Assembly: GCA_003439945.1 (NCBI GenBank)
Contig: QVRM01005604.1
Coordinates: 1 to 64,000 of the forward strand
Direction of reading: 5' to 3'
Origin: Dermanyssus gallinae
Taxonomy: Eukaryota > Arthropoda > Arachnida > Mesostigmata > Dermanyssidae
Length of the DNA stretch: 64,000 bases
Part shown: positions 1 to 12,999 of the stretch, piece by piece
Position numbering within the stretch: position 1 is the first letter of the stretch
Layout of the letters: every line of letters starts with the position of its first letter
Notes under the pieces: model-generated
Databases searched by the model: none
The model's input: the letters and a program-made list of their open reading frames with translations, nothing else
Told to the model about the DNA's origin: nothing
Translations under genes and position numbers: made by a program

Positions 1-194
1 CCAATGGGCCAGTGAGGAGAGGGCGATGAGACATGGCGGCAATCAGCAGCGGCCGCCACAATGCTGTAATCCGCAGGACAACGAAACAACACAAGAACCA
101 GCTAACTGAAACACAAAGAATGACACCGGACATAGCAAGAGGTGCCGGAGAAGAGGGGATCGGGACAAGAGAGATGTGCGGGGTAGGGGGTGGT

Positions 195-745
195 ACACTC
201 ATCATATCATATCATATCACCTTTATTGAAAAAGGGGTATTACAATAGAAGTAAAGTTGTTTTGAATCTGTGAACGACGTGCAATCCTCCAGGCAAATGA
301 GTTGTTCACAACGTCCACCCGAGCAATCTCGTGGGGGTGGATGGAAACGCCGCTCCGGAGATTATTTGGTCTTAGAACAAAATACCTAGTAATAAGAGTC
401 TGACGCGCTAGTTGTTTAAACGTGCGGTAATCGGCATGGGATTGGTATTCACTAACACTAGGCAACGTGATACACTCGCGTGGTAGACAACACCGACGAG
501 CAACATTGGGGGCAAAATTGAGGTGAGGAGAGGGAAACGCCGTTGGAAAGAGCTGCGCTTTTCAAGGACAACACGTATGCAAAAAGGTAGGAGTGAGCAA
601 GCGTTTTCAACAGATCTGTAGATTTGTATTCCTGATTGTGTATAAAGTGTCCCAATAATCAACTGGTGGTATCTCAATTCACAAGTTCTAGCGCTCAGCT
701 CTACCCTTTCTGCGACGTTTGCCACCGATCTTGCACAACACAACA
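195..745 (-). mobile_element. Possible 3' end of a decayed LINE
   Basis: Read on the minus strand, a broken reading frame (pieces at 743-408, 655-458 and 465-223, in shifted frames) runs to a stop near 223. A CAATAAAG signal (complement of 220-227) follows, then a short (ATGAT)n-type tail (200-219). Coding remnant, AATAAA and a simple-repeat tail in that order is typical of LINE 3' ends that lack poly-A. I see no diagnostic reverse transcriptase motif, so the family is unknown. The alternative is a chance open frame beside a pentanucleotide repeat. Confidence 0.3.
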
Positions 746-782
746 GGATGAGAGCCTGCCAAATTAGGTCGTTGTCGCAAAG

Positions 783-1096
783 ATAGAGCGCTGCTCAACG
801 GACGAACGCGTAGAGATCGTCAGAAAGTATCATGCTACTAGAGGGGTATGCTGGCGAGCTTATCGTGCAAATTACGGTCGGCAGTAATCGGTCTTGTGGG
901 AACACTATTCGTAAACTCGTGCAAAGGTATCACAGGATCGCGGCACAGTACGTACATAATGTACCAAGTCGTGGGAGGATCACGGAACGCTGGTTTTTGT
1001 TGCACATATAGCTGCTGCGGTCAACAGCTTGGAACGATAAATAAAACTATCACATCTGCGCAGTCAACCCTCACGCGATTCAGGATGAGTCGCTAG
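783..1096 (+). pseudogene. Tc1-like (IS630-Tc1-mariner) transposase remnant, N-terminal part
   Basis: The frame from about 783 reads STDERVEIVRKYHATRG and then breaks at a stop. One frame over it continues as CGNTIRKLVQRYHRI and VHNVPSRGR. This is the paired helix-turn-helix start of IS630-Tc1-mariner transposases: an ERVEIV first helix, an NTIRKLV..Y second helix with a fixed spacing, then the GRPR-like hinge. At least one frameshift and several stops make it a pseudogene. No catalytic DDE/D region is recognisable in the following 500 bases, so it is 3' truncated or too decayed. A relative with the same N-terminal layout lies at 18.19-18.65 kb. Confidence 0.65.
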
Positions 1097-1694
1097 TGGT
1101 GCCACATGTGTCAGTTTAGTGTGGCCTCTAGTTTAGAGGAATGATTGGACCCTATAGTTTTCACTGCACGGTGAAGGCGGGCGTAGGATTTGAGAGATTT
1201 TGCGTCAACTGAATCTTACACGGATACATCGCTAGATCCGACCTCAATATACACTAGCATTTTTGAAATGCGCAAAAGACCCAATTGTTGTGCACGTCGC
1301 TGGACCGATATTTCCGAAAACTGTTCTACACTGTCAGCCACAGCGGCGATCTTCTTAGCCGAAGGACCATTCCCTGATCAGCTTCGTGTCAAGTTCACGA
1401 ACGATGTTCTCACAATGCCGGTCATGTCGGCCGTCAATTACACGAAAAGCGTGCCCGTACAGGGCTTCTTTTCTCTTGATACACATTCACAACCTCTACG
1501 CGCACTACCTCTTCGTTGAGTAACGTTTCATCTCGGATTATGCAGCCATATCCTGTTGTTTAGAGAAGAGAGCAAATCGCGGAGAATGCAGAGCGGAGAA
1601 TGCGGGAACCTTTGAAAAATCCGAGCTGATTATTTGACAATCCAATATATAATATCCAAACTTTCTGATACATGTTTATGAAAAAAAGCTACAT

Positions 1695-2370
1695 TTATGT
1701 TATCTTTAAAAGTGTTTTTTCCTTCAAGCTAGCTTTCGCCTGCTGCAGTATGCTTTTGCCACCTTCTTTCCCACTGTCCAAGTCAATTTTTAAACGCGCT
1801 ATTCGGAATCGAGTTAAGTTGCTCTTGCATTTTTTATTTCTTTTCTCTATAACCCCGAAACGTTGTTCCTTCAATTGTTTATCTATGCAAAGAGGGAAAG
1901 CCGTATGAGCCAATTCCGGCCATCAGGTTGGATACGGCAATAAAAAATCAATTTTTTTATTAAATAATTCGAAATAGTAACAATGTGTGCGTTTAAGCTC
2001 TTTGCCCAGAGCACAGGTCTCTTGCGTCGGATATTCTCGCGCAATCTTCTTAAAATTTTGCAATAGTATTCCTCATTGACCGTAAAACCAGGCTGCATAG
2101 TCGTGGAAAATAATTCCCTTGTCGTTAAAGGAAGCGTCAATGAAGCTTTAGTATTGGATCTGCTCTTTTTGAATTTCTTTGATCAACTCTCCTCTTGGAA
2201 GCACTATTGAAAATATTAGGCCTTGGTCTCGATGTCGTAACCATATGTATTTTATAACGTAACCATAACATATTTCATAACGTAACCATACGTATTTAAA
2301 ACGTAACCATATGTATACCCATGACTCGTCTCCTATAATCATTCTCTGAAGCAATTCAGGGTCTTCTGCT
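1695..2370 (-). pseudogene. mariner transposase remnant (catalytic half)
   Basis: On the minus strand, high to low coordinate, I read LLQRMIIGDESWVY, which carries the first catalytic Asp of mariner (GDESW). After a disrupted stretch come PGFTVNEEYYCKILRRLREN and IRRKRPVLW, and then FPLCIDKQLKEQRF and VIEKRNKK. This is the order expected for a mariner catalytic core and C-terminus. Frameshifts and a stop break the frame, and the second catalytic Asp region (HHDNAPAH in relatives) is badly eroded. An odd feature is a local tandem expansion right after GDESW (2230-2325), described separately. No terminal inverted repeats were found. It is a dead copy distinct from the one at 58.8 kb. Confidence 0.75.
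2230..2325. repeat. Tandem repeat inside the mariner remnant, about 4 units
   Basis: The motif CGTAACCATA recurs at about 2239, 2261, 2282 and 2302, spaced roughly 20-23 bases with AT-rich spacers. Read in the antisense direction it re-copies the codons for Tyr-Gly-Tyr that follow the first catalytic motif of mariner (WVYGYDIETK). The repeat therefore grew from transposase coding sequence. Confidence 0.7.
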
Positions 2371-2423
2371 ATCGGCAGAAGGTTTAACTCGCACAGCTTC
2401 CAAAGGGCGTTAATTTACTGGAA

Positions 2424-2438
2424 AATATATATATATAC

Positions 2439-2522
<84 letters not shown>
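2424..2522. repeat. (TA)n microsatellite, imperfect
   Basis: About 100 bases of near-pure TA with a few TAAA interruptions. Confidence 0.95.
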
Positions 2523-2525
<3 letters not shown>

Positions 2526-2549
2526 TGCATTTATATATTATATGTATAC

Positions 2550-4725
2550 ATGTATATACATGACGCATGCGTCGACCAGCCGCGGAAGACAGACAAACAG
2601 AACAATAACGCCTACAGATGTTACCACGAAAGCGCGAACGCTACCGTGGCGGAGTGAGGCGCGGGCTCGCCGAGGATCTTTTTGTCCAACGGCCACTGCG
2701 TACACGTGGCGCGTTAGCAGCAAACAGAAGCAACAGAAGATGCAGAAAAAAATCGACAAGCTTCCAATATAAAACCCCACTTTGTGGCCGCCCGCCTGCT
2801 CATGGATTGTGAGGTGACTTCAGTGCACGCTGTATCGCACACAACACGAGAAACAAGCCATTCCTTGCCCATTGACTCGCCCCGCTTGTGAGGCTCTGTA
2901 TAACTGCAGACCCAGCATGCCGCGGATAGATGCAGCACTGTCTACGACAGCAGCTACATCGACAATAACAACAATGACAAAAGCAAAAAACACATGTTTT
3001 ATAGCTGCCCGGATAAATCCCATTTACTTTTGCTTGTCTAGCAGCATTCTCAGCTATTATGTGGGCGAGCAGATTTCTCACCTATCATGTTGCTTCAAGC
3101 AAGTCAGGAGTGATTTGCAGGCGGCTGATCCCGACATCGCTGTTATCTACAGATAAATAAAAGCCAATTTAGCTGCTGGCATCGAGGCTTGGCGCTCTGT
3201 AATGTACAAACGGCGAGACATGGTAAGACGCGCGTTCGCATGTACTATACTCGTTAGGATTTGGAAATCGGGTAGCCGGTGTCGTTGAATTTGGAAACGA
3301 TTGTAATGTTAAAAAAATGGCGAAATATACTTTATCATTTTTAAGTTGCCTATGCGCAAAATGTCATTTTCAAAAATATGAAAAAACTTGCATTGGGGCT
3401 GCACTGGTGACGATAAAGCGAGCGGCGTGGCCCGAGTCTCTACATTGGCAGGCACCTTTCCTCGTCCTGCAAGAAGTTCTATCTGAAATATGGCGTTGTT
3501 AAACTGTTTATTAAATAATATGTATTCTATGGTTGAGTACTTGACCACAACTGAATAACTGGATAATATTGCGGTGTTTGCCAATCTATTAAGGCGCTCC
3601 AAAATGTCCCTACTCTCACCACCTGTGACTGCCTGTGCTTTGCTTCGGAAGTTGTCGGAAACACACCGCTGTGCGAAGCCTAATTAACCCACAAGTCAAT
3701 TACGGCTGTTTGTATTTCTCACATTCGGCTCTTCAAGGTTCCTTATTTGCCGACAAGATAGCGTACGCCTCATTCGTGCTTCATTTGTTCGTGTCGTCGC
3801 CAATGATTACTTTCGTATGCACAAAGTGTTCTTTCTCTCCATATGCAGATCGGGTGAATCCAAGACTTGATGGGTAAGCAAGAGTGTTTTGGCAGGTCAT
3901 TTTGTGGCTATTCTACTGAGTGCCGGGTATCCATTTCAACCAGTCGGCAGCTTCAGGTCTAATAGGAAAATGACAAAAAGATTGTTTTTATTTAAAACAA
4001 CAACATTCATTGTGCCTTACTCACGAGCAAATTAGCATCGACTGGCGCTGGTAGCTGCGCTCTATAATTTTAAATCTGATACACTTTAATGCATGCCAAA
4101 ATAATTTAAATAATACTTTGTTATCATTAGCGAACACTGACAATACTGTTGTTTTGTTTGAATAAAAGTCAAATAACGCTTAACGGGACCTGAAAGATTA
4201 TAGGTGCAAACACAGTATAGAGCCAATTCAGAAGGGTCTATAGAGTGAAGCATCGTCTAGATAATATATCATAGTCCAGGTTTTCCAGCAAATCATCAAT
4301 TATTTTGTGCTAAGCAAGGTCTAATGTCTACGCGTCATCCAGGGCATGCATTTTTATGATCGCATTTTCGTTGTGAAACCATAGCTTTTGCAGATTGCAA
4401 ATTCAACTGAGTTACCTCTAGAATATTCGTATTGTGTTTAGAAGAGTACATTTGTGCGTTCTAAAACCGATAGTTGGATATTATCATAGAGTTTTATTTG
4501 TACCAAATCACCGGAGAATGCATATACTGCAGCACGAACCACCTTAATAAGGTTGCGTAAGTGAACCAACCGCCGCAACCAACCGCCAACATCACCGCCG
4601 CGCAGAACAGAATGGCATTATTAAGAAAACAGTTTCATCTATCAAAGTTTGACCATTCTGAGGAGGAGTAAAAAATATTTTCAAAACATAGAAAATGTCT
4701 GTTTTACATTAGCAAATAATTATGG
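2550..4725. other. No recognisable feature
   Basis: Both strands hold only short open frames without splice-site pairs, protein motifs or transposon signatures that I can identify. The 2560-2900 part is visibly more GC-rich than the rest. Confidence 0.5.
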
Positions 4726-4730
4726 TAGTT

Positions 4731-4870
4731 ATGTATGCATCTTTTTAGCTTTGCATTCATGTATGCATCTTTTTAGCTTTGTATTTATGTATGCATCTTT
4801 TTAGCTTTGCATTCATGGATGGATCTTTTTAGCTTTGTATTTATGTATGCATTTTTTTAGCTTTGCTTTT
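4731..4870. repeat. 28-bp minisatellite, 5 units
   Basis: Units start at 4731, 4759, 4787, 4815 and 4843, exactly 28 bases apart. Each begins ATGTATGCATCTTTTTAGCT and ends TTGCATTC or TTGTATTT. The ending alternates between units, which suggests the array grew by doubling a two-unit block. Confidence 0.95.
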
Positions 4871-5411
4871 TAGCTGTCTCGTTATCCTTTCGTCAAAGAA
4901 GTCATCTCCACGTGTTTTTTTTAATCTTTAACTGCAAATATTTACAACAATTGACGATTTTTCGTTATAAGTATTTTCAAGTAAAACAGGTTATTTTTGA
5001 TCATATCTACGCAAGATAACGCGTAAAACGCGGAACAAATCAAATATGAATCTGTACAGTTTTGTTTGGACTTCCTCACGATGTAATAATGACCTCAGGG
5101 GATAAGGGCAGAACAGGTATAACGGTAGGTTAAAAAACCAGTCACTTCGTTGAATCGCCGACAGCGAGGCGCGTTCACTTTGTCTAATATAAACCTGACT
5201 TAAGTTTGGGCTAATATTTTGTTGATCCCAAATTATGCGTTAGATATATTGTACATCATGTATGGTGAATACCGGTAAATTTGACGAAAATATAGTGCAT
5301 CTAGACACTGACAGGCTGCACTAAATTTCAATCGTTTTTGGAATTGGAATTTTGTCGTTCCGACATTCCAGCTCGCCAACGTGCGATGCGTTGTAGGTCG
5401 TTGTTGGCCGC

Positions 5412-5447
<36 letters not shown>

Positions 5448-5448
5448 G
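5412..5448. repeat. (TA)n microsatellite
   Basis: 37 bases of TA with one GTA interruption. Confidence 0.95.
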
Positions 5449-5449
5449 T

Positions 5450-8380
5450 TATAATTTAAATCACGTGTACGTTTTTTCAGCAACAACGAGATGTTCGGCG
5501 ATTCTGACATCTGCGTTTGTCCTGGATTCCGTTTTCGTGTTGGCATGAAGTCATCCGTCACACGACGCCATCAAGGGCGAATCATTTCAGAATGGCTAAC
5601 TTAAGCTTCATTCTTCACTCATACACACGTGTTACATTCCAAAACTACGGGCTCTGGCGTTTCGGCGCTATATGCCTGCGTCTATGTGTCAGTCTGCAGG
5701 CCTCCAGCGCTTGGTAGGAACCAAGCATTCCTGTCTGAGCCAGAGCCACCATTAAACTGCGCCCACGTTTGCTGCCGCAGACACCCACATTTTCTCTCGC
5801 TGTCTGCATGCTATGAGGCTTTGTTTAGCTTAGTCATACGTTCTTGCAGGCGTTGTCTGTAACGTTTGTCGCAACTCCCGACATTCCCGTACCTATTTGT
5901 TTAGTGAAGAGACTCTTGCGTTGGCGTCCGTTCTCATTTCTCTCATCGATATGTTGTCACATTCCGTCATCTTGCGCTACGGAGACTTGAATTGCGACGT
6001 ATTGCAGTGAAGATTGTCTCGCGATATACTATGCGTAATGGGCATCTGTATCGACGCATGGTGTCCACGTTGGCTGCGCGTCTTCCTGTTTTTAGTCCTT
6101 TTAAAATGTTCAGCCTTCGGCAATGTGCCAATGTATGCGTTCCAGTCTTCAACGGAGGTATCAGAAGACTGGAACTACGTATTAGCATTCGTTCTGCCAC
6201 AGTGAATCACAACGAGCTTTTCGAGTTTACGCAGAAGTTTAGTTGCCTAATTTACGCATAGGTTTAGTTGCCTTTGTTTGTGTGTCCTGCTTGTATAAAG
6301 ATGATACACGAACAGCCGTTCTCCTTTGCTAGTGACTACAGCCATTTAGTCCTCTTCACTCAATGGGCAGGTTTGCAGAGCTGAACGACAGCTTCTTGGC
6401 GCCGCCAGTCCTGATTGGTGTTCTCCCAGTGGAATCCCGCCAAATATAGCCTCGTAGTTCTATGTTCCGTACTTTAGGCGTCTGCTCCCTGTGGCAGTCG
6501 TGGTCGAGAGGCAAATTTTTTTTTTCGAGGAGGTCCGGAAGAAGGAGGACTAAGGAGGTTGTGCCCGGCCACCCCACTAATAGAACTGCGCCGGCTTCTC
6601 GATTTGTTCCGGCGCAGTTTTCTATCACGGTTAGCGTGAGGGGCTCGCTCTCAGGTGGCCGAGCAGTTTTGTGATCTCTCTCTCTACCTGCACAGTTGCT
6701 TTTATTATTGCGGCAAACATAACCGTCATTACTTTGTCGTTGGTGCGGTCGCTGGCGGTAGTGTTGCTTCCACTCGGGCCGTTGATTCATGTGGCCCTTT
6801 CTTTCTCGGCACATGTCAGCCGGCCTATCCGGCTGAAAGAAACGCTATTCGACAATGTTGAGGCACTAGACTTAGCGGAAGGATGAACGCGAAGGGCCAT
6901 AGCCACCTCACCATACATCGGGCGTCTCGTATTGGACTCCTTGCAGCTAGTGCAGCTTTGGGGCGGCCTTCCTTGTCTCCGGCGTTCCTTTTCGTTCCGT
7001 TTCATAGCTTCCCTTCACTTGCGTCACACATTACTGGCGTTGAGTTATCTGGTAGCTGTCTGATCCTTGCCTCGCTCTTTAGCTTGCATGACCGCTTTTT
7101 GCTTTTCAGTCCAACAAAACCACCTATCGGCCACTAATGCCACAACTCTATTAGCCAGTAGAAGACTAGCTATCGGATAGCATACCGAATAACCGGCGCA
7201 GCCTCGCCGAAATCAGCTTCGAATTATCCAGGTATGCTTACAGCCAAGAAGATAGTTTGTATTAGGGCAAATAGAGAAAAATCCCCAAAAAAAAGCCCAA
7301 GAAGATGTTACGTTTGACAATATTATACTTGTAATATTGTAATATATAACAAGCTCTTTCCAAGATAGAAATTGATTTGACCCAACGCCCTTATCAATGC
7401 AATAATACAGAGAGAGGCAGTGGTAAAATTTACGTAATTTTTTTGGGAGAGAGGTAAAAGACAAAACAGAAAGTCTTAAAGAAAATTATATCTATTGCGA
7501 ATCGTATAATAGCCACGCTCCCATTGGCCAGTGAGATGTTTCACTTGTGTATTGGGCAGCTCCCCTGCGCGTGTTAATACAACTGGTCGAGAGAAGGCAA
7601 TTTGCTGTCAGCTTAATGATATACATGTCGAATTACTTGATTTTCGAGGTGCTACTAGGCGGGGTCCATAATATTATCGATTATAAGCCCTATACATTAT
7701 GTGCCTCAGCGAATGTGACAAATACGGTGCCGCAACACGCCTGGGTCGCTCTAACCAGCCGGGTAGTCCTAGTATAGCAAGTAGTATAGCAATGCAACCG
7801 CAACTGAAACTCACCCAAGAAGAATGCCAAGAAAGCTAATTAGAATTAAAGCTTATTAAATTAAAAGCTTACACACTTCATGGCGAAGATCATGGCGTTA
7901 TCCTTCGAGTTTGACTTTAGACATAGCTTGTACTTACAATAATTGTGCCACCTTTAATGACTAATATGACAACACTATTCAAAATACAATTATGATAGCT
8001 TAAAAACACAACCAAATTGTTGCGCTATGATTTGTGTTTTCTAGATTTTACAAAGGCAATGTTTTTAAATTAATGAAATTTAATATTGCGCACTGCCCTC
8101 GCGTGCCCTATTAACAATCGTCATGCAATCTGCCATTGTTCCAATTGATCCAATTAACTCATAAATTAATTATAGCAGATTCTGCTAATTCTCTTGCTTT
8201 TCAGCGACGAGCAATGTGCATGCCGCCAATTCTTGTGATTCTTCATTATCATAAAAGACACGTGGACTGTGTGTGTGTACGCGTCGGATAAATTAAAATA
8301 CAACACAATTTGTCGAAATTAGATTTATTCCTCTCTCGCCTTAACGCTTTTTTCGCGATTAGTGCCCACTGTGCTGGTGT
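5450..8380. other. No recognisable gene; contains one strong hairpin
   Basis: Open frames of 60-150 codons occur on both strands around 6.0-7.1 kb, the largest on the minus strand at 6814-6356, but none shows a family motif or a convincing splice-site pair. The 6.36-7.1 kb part is GC-richer than its surroundings. 7.14-8.38 kb is AT-rich and featureless. Confidence 0.45.
6584..6619. repeat. Perfect 11-bp inverted repeat (hairpin)
   Basis: The arms AACTGCGCCGG (6584-6594) and CCGGCGCAGTT (6609-6619) are exact reverse complements around a 14-base loop. GC-rich arms of this length give a stable hairpin in RNA or cruciform DNA. No T-tract follows, so it is not a classic Pol III terminator. Function unknown. 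Confidence 0.8.
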
Positions 8381-8384
8381 TTTA

Positions 8385-9000
8385 CTGACAAATGATTCGT
8401 TTTATTCGCATCCATGATCTCCAGTAGGTTTTGTTGGGGCAGGAGTTATGGACTCTAAATTGTCGTGTCAGCACCTCTCACAAATGTTCGATGGCACTTA
8501 AGCCGGGATAGCATGCCGGCAACTTCGTTAAGCCAGCTCATTGTTTTCGGGTTGTTCACACCTGAACAAAGCTGCAGTGATATACGGTCTAGCATTATGG
8601 TGCATGAAGTTATCACCAACAGTCCCTGCACAAGACGCGACGTAGGGCGTCAGCATGTCCTCAAGGCACCCTTTGAGCAGTTTAGCGTTTTTCTTTCATG
8701 AAAATTGCTCGCTTGCGGAAACTCCTAGGTGCCTTGTGTGGCTTCGTTGAGTACGTGTCTAAATACGTATATTGCAACCCAAGCCTTGACTGAACCATTA
8801 TTGCCTTAAACGCAAGGGTGTGCAGACCGCTCTTGTCGTCGATACGCTCGTTGTCTATTGTTACCCCAAAGGGGCACCTCCTGGTCTCATCCGAGCATAG
8901 AACAAACAGCCTGCGATCGGTCAACGGTTTATTCTTATTCTTATTCTTGACGCACACCGGCATCGTGCTTGTTGGTGGATTGTGTGGACGCCATGCAGTC
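8385..9000 (-). pseudogene. Tc1-like transposase remnant, catalytic and C-terminal part
   Basis: The minus strand gives LFVLCSDETRRCPFG near 8900, matching the first catalytic Asp block of Tc1 transposases (FSDESRF). SGLHTLAFKAIM follows, and then, in another frame, MHHNARPYITAALF near 8600, the second catalytic block (DDNARPHRA in Tc1). Near 8480 the frame-shifted remnant still shows an IEH-like segment and a C-terminal helix. Stops and shifts separate every block, so it is inactive. A (TA)n array lies just upstream of it (9033-9070). Confidence 0.6.
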
Positions 9001-9029
9001 TTCGCCTTGCACTGCGCGCATTTGCGTGA

Positions 9030-9032
<3 letters not shown>

Positions 9033-9070
<38 letters not shown>
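9033..9070. repeat. (TA)n microsatellite
   Basis: 38 bases of pure TA followed by CACACAC. Confidence 0.95.
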
Positions 9071-9074
<4 letters not shown>

Positions 9075-9077
<3 letters not shown>

Positions 9078-11130
9078 CTAAGGCTTGTGTAATAACCTGT
9101 TGTGTTAACTGCTTGTATAATAGGGCACTCCTTCTAGACAATGTTATCACTGCATCCTCTGAAAAACTTACAATATAATGTTCCGTACATGTGAATGTTT
9201 TTCATGAGACTGTTTTCCGCTCAGAGTGAAATTTTCGGAGCATTGACGCGGTTATTTTCTGAGTAATATCGAGAAACTTGTTCATATCACAGCTTCACTG
9301 TAGCCTTCGGCGGAGCAGCAGCGTTTTATAGCGTTAAGGCTTTTATATAGGGGAACTATAAAATTGCTTTGTTGCGCGGTCAGCGAATTTAGCCCACCCA
9401 ACGTTTATTCTCAGTTTGTTTCGTTCAGCTGTTGCAGGGACAAAGTGCATCTAGGCTGGTAGCACAGAGTGCTGAAAGGTCAGTGGCAGTGCCGTTCTAA
9501 ACTAGGGCCTAGCCTCTCTTGAAGCAAATAGGCGCAATCCCGCCAGGACGCGCCCATCGGCTCTAAGAATAGAGCCCTCAATTCAATGTCGCTTTATTTT
9601 TAGAAAAGAAAGGGTCTATCTCGACGAACTATTCGCCAAGACAACAGGTTATTTAAAACATTCGCTGGTGCAATGCACTTTGATTCAACAGGAGGTTCTG
9701 CCCTCAGGTGATTATTTACTATGCTAAAATTCGATTTTATTCGGCAGCGGCGGCAAAAATTCGCTTTACAGCATGATGGTCGGCTTCTCTATGTACATTC
9801 AACAAACGTTTGCGATTTCAATTGCATTGGGACATGTATCGCAGCGTTCATTTACAAGCCTTAGGAATCGACGCCGAACTTTGTCTAAAAGATCAATGTC
9901 AAATTACTACGACTAGGCGCATTTACAGCCAAACAGTGCAATAACCTCGGCACGATAAAGTATTGTTCAGTTTAACATAGTAGCTGGCGAGTGTAGTAAA
10001 CACAATGAATGTTCTAAGCGATATGTTGCATATAACAGAAACCTATGCACTATATGTCCAGCATTTTAAGTCGCTTGACAAAAAGTGCACCGAGGTCTCT
10101 TACAGAACGAGTGTACTTCTTACAGAACGAGAACTTTAGGTGTAGACTATTCATTGAACGCATACACGTGGGTGAAGGGCAGTATGCTCACAGTTATTGT
10201 CACTGAAAACATTTTTAAGCCATCAGCCGCGTGCAGTTTATAAGACACTCCATCTGATGTGTGAGACTTGATGTCCATTACGAAACTTTCAGGCAAATGT
10301 GCATTTCATAGTTTTCCGGAGGGCACGTCTAGATTGAGTGCATGCATAAATGACCTGCTCTATCATATAAATCACTCGTCATAACTCTATAAGCGCACGC
10401 AACTATTTATTATCTCAGAATAGTCACTCAAAGGTGCCTCTGCGAACCACTACACACGTTTGGTAGCGCCTGCAGAGATTGCCGACGTTGCCGTTCTGGA
10501 GATTCTTAAATCGTGTATGAAAATCGAAAGTAGTATTATGGCTTTATTGTTTTTATAATAAAAATAAAACGCCGCATATTATAGTACAACATGTCTGGCG
10601 GGTAAGAGTAACATGCCTGCCTACAGTGCACTAGCGTATAATTTCGCGGCGTACGTATTTATATCGAGATCGACCCTGCGCGCTTCTCTAAGCAAGCTGA
10701 GATCAAATTCGCTCCTCTGAGTCCCGCGATAAGCACCGATATATACCAAAACTTGCCTGCGACGTCGCGGTTTCAAATAGCAACGCTAAAAGGTGGATTT
10801 TTGTACCTATCTGTCCCTTTTTTATCGAGTCTATAACCAACTTGGTTAAGTAGAGGCAAAGCTAACGCGTGAGATCAAAGGCACCTTCCTGTGTCAAGAA
10901 AGGGTACCGCTGTTCACACTGTCACCGAAAAATGAGCGAAACGACTAATTGCTTGATCGTTCTATGAAGATAAATTCTGGAAATATTGAAATTATGTGAT
11001 CAATTCAAATTATTGTAGATCTTTCATATAAATACTTGTTATGATTATATAACAAATATTATGCTATTAAGGATAGCGGTAACGCTAAAAAAGGTAGCAT
11101 TTCCGTTAGGTCATGCCTGGTTCTCTCTGT
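9075..11130. other. No recognisable feature
   Basis: AT-rich, with stops dense in all frames, and no repeats, transposon motifs or exon-like islands that I can support. Confidence 0.5.
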
Positions 11131-11133
11131 CTT

Positions 11134-11160
<27 letters not shown>
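11134..11160. repeat. (TA)n microsatellite
   Basis: 27 bases of TA followed by TGTGTGTG. Confidence 0.95.
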
Positions 11161-11165
<5 letters not shown>

Positions 11166-11661
11166 AGTCGCTCAGGTTCAGAGGTCATATAATTGTGATA
11201 GGCTTCGCTATGGAAACGAACTAGCGAGCAAAATAGACAGTGTTTTGCCACTGGTCGAATTACGAAACGTGAAAGAGGTGAATGTTGAACACACACTCAC
11301 TGCTGCACGAGCCTTTAGATTGGACAGGGTTTGAGTCATGGATTGTTGTCGATCAACATTTTTTTAGTTATTGCGTCTTCTCTCTGATTTGGTTTTTCCG
11401 ATTTCTCACATTATTTGGCTTCAAAAGTGGGACGGAGAGCGAGAGAGAAAAAGAGGGAGATTTCAAGTACTCTTTTGCGTAAGAGATGCGCACGACTTAT
11501 TTAGCTTATCTACCCCGTAGAATGGGTGTACCAATACGTCCCATATGAAGCACCGAACAGGCAGAGAAGCAGTGCATATTCGTAATACTAGTAACTAAAT
11601 AGAACCCGCCCGTTGTGTCTGCAACGATAAGCTAAGTCGCAGATGCCAAATCAGCCCATCG

Positions 11662-12240
11662 CCCCCCCCCCCCCCCCCCAACGCCCACCCACCCACCCAG
11701 TACGCCAGAGGCGGCATGCGATGTGAGTGCATGTCTCGCATGTTGGATGTCTGCCGGGCTATGGCTCCTGAACGCGAGCCGTTTCCGACCCCCGTATATT
11801 CAGCCGGCCCGTGGATCGAACCCCTTCGCCCCCGGGCAACCTGCCGTCACTTCTCCTTTACGGTAAGCCGATTTCGCAGCAGCAGCAGGAGCACTGCATC
11901 CTGCGAATGTACGTCGTCTGACTGGCTGGCTTGTCCGTCGAACAAACGAGCAGCCAGCTTACGTATGACATCGAATGCTGCTTTTCCGCTGCTGCTGCTG
12001 CTGTTGGCTGTAAATGAATGCTGCAGCAGCTTCGAATGGATCAAAAAGGCTGCCATATGCAGTTATAGTCCCTGATGTTTCTAGGTAGGCTGAGATGTAT
12101 GAAGGCAGATGCCTAGGGAGAGAGGGGGAGATAGAGGAACATGGGCAGAGAGAGGAACAGAGATGAGAGAGAGGAACAGATAGGAGAGAGGAACAGAGAG
12201 GAGAGAGAGAGAGAGGGGGGGACAGCGAAGATGATAGAGC
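11662..12240. other. Low-complexity, GC-rich block (poly-C, CAG/CTG, GA-rich tract)
   Basis: The block opens with an uninterrupted run of about 17 C followed by CCCACCCACCC. It continues with CAG/CTG runs (11876-11892, 11985-12005) and closes with a purine strand (12117-12232) repeating an AGAGAGGAACAG-like unit. An open frame from 11716 contains a hydrophobic leucine run encoded by the CTG repeat. I treat that as a repeat artefact. A promoter or 5' exon is possible but not shown. Confidence 0.4.
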
Positions 12241-12999
12241 ATCCGTTCGAGTAACTGCGCAAGGGAACGCCAATGCTGAACAAGCAGTGGCATCCATTTA
12301 ACAGCTGATGTCAACCGGCCAGCCTCCATCCAACGCGTGGAACGCTGGAGTGTCTCTGTCACAACAAAGTAACGTCACGTTCCGGCGAATCTATGTGTGT
12401 GTGTGTATATGTGTGTATAGGTGTTTGTCTATAGGATCTACTTGTTGTAGGTGGATATTATAGGCCAAAGGGATAGTAGCAGGGTGTAGCGACAGCAGCG
12501 GCTGTGATGGGGGGGGGGAAGGGGTGAGCTCATGTGAATGTAAGTCGTGATGATTACAGGATAACGGCCTCGGCAATGCCCAGGGGCTGAGACGGTTGAC
12601 GAGCACAGTAACGCTAAACGGCTCTTATACACGCGCGTCAACTTGCTTGACATGCCATGCCGCTCGAAATGGCGACAAATAGCAGCTAACGATGAAGCGT
12701 CGTTTTATTCATCGTCGCCTTTTCGTAGCCGGCTTGCAGCAAGGACGCGCAAAACTAGTCGTTCGGCGACACCGACCACCGCAAGGTACCGCGAATGTCG
12801 AAGCGAGGCGAAATTTTGCATACAGAATTTGATAACGCATGCGTTTACCTTTGCGCTTCGAGCGCGCTTGCAAATGTAATTCTGTCTGCAAGGAGCGGCG
12901 GCAGCGGCGACAATGTTGGCGCCGGCAGCATTGGCAGGGCCTACCTATACGAGGTGGTGGGAAGGCGGTGAAACTGTGATTGTTCGTAACAACAACAAG

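Noticed and set aside
6356..6814. 152-codon minus-strand frame
   Set aside because: No motif, no splice pair, low-information composition; the opposite strand is open as well because the block is GC-rich.
11965..12075. Signal-peptide-like start MTSNAAFPLLLLLLAVNE
   Set aside because: The leucine run is encoded by a CTG repeat and the frame stops soon after; no splice donor.
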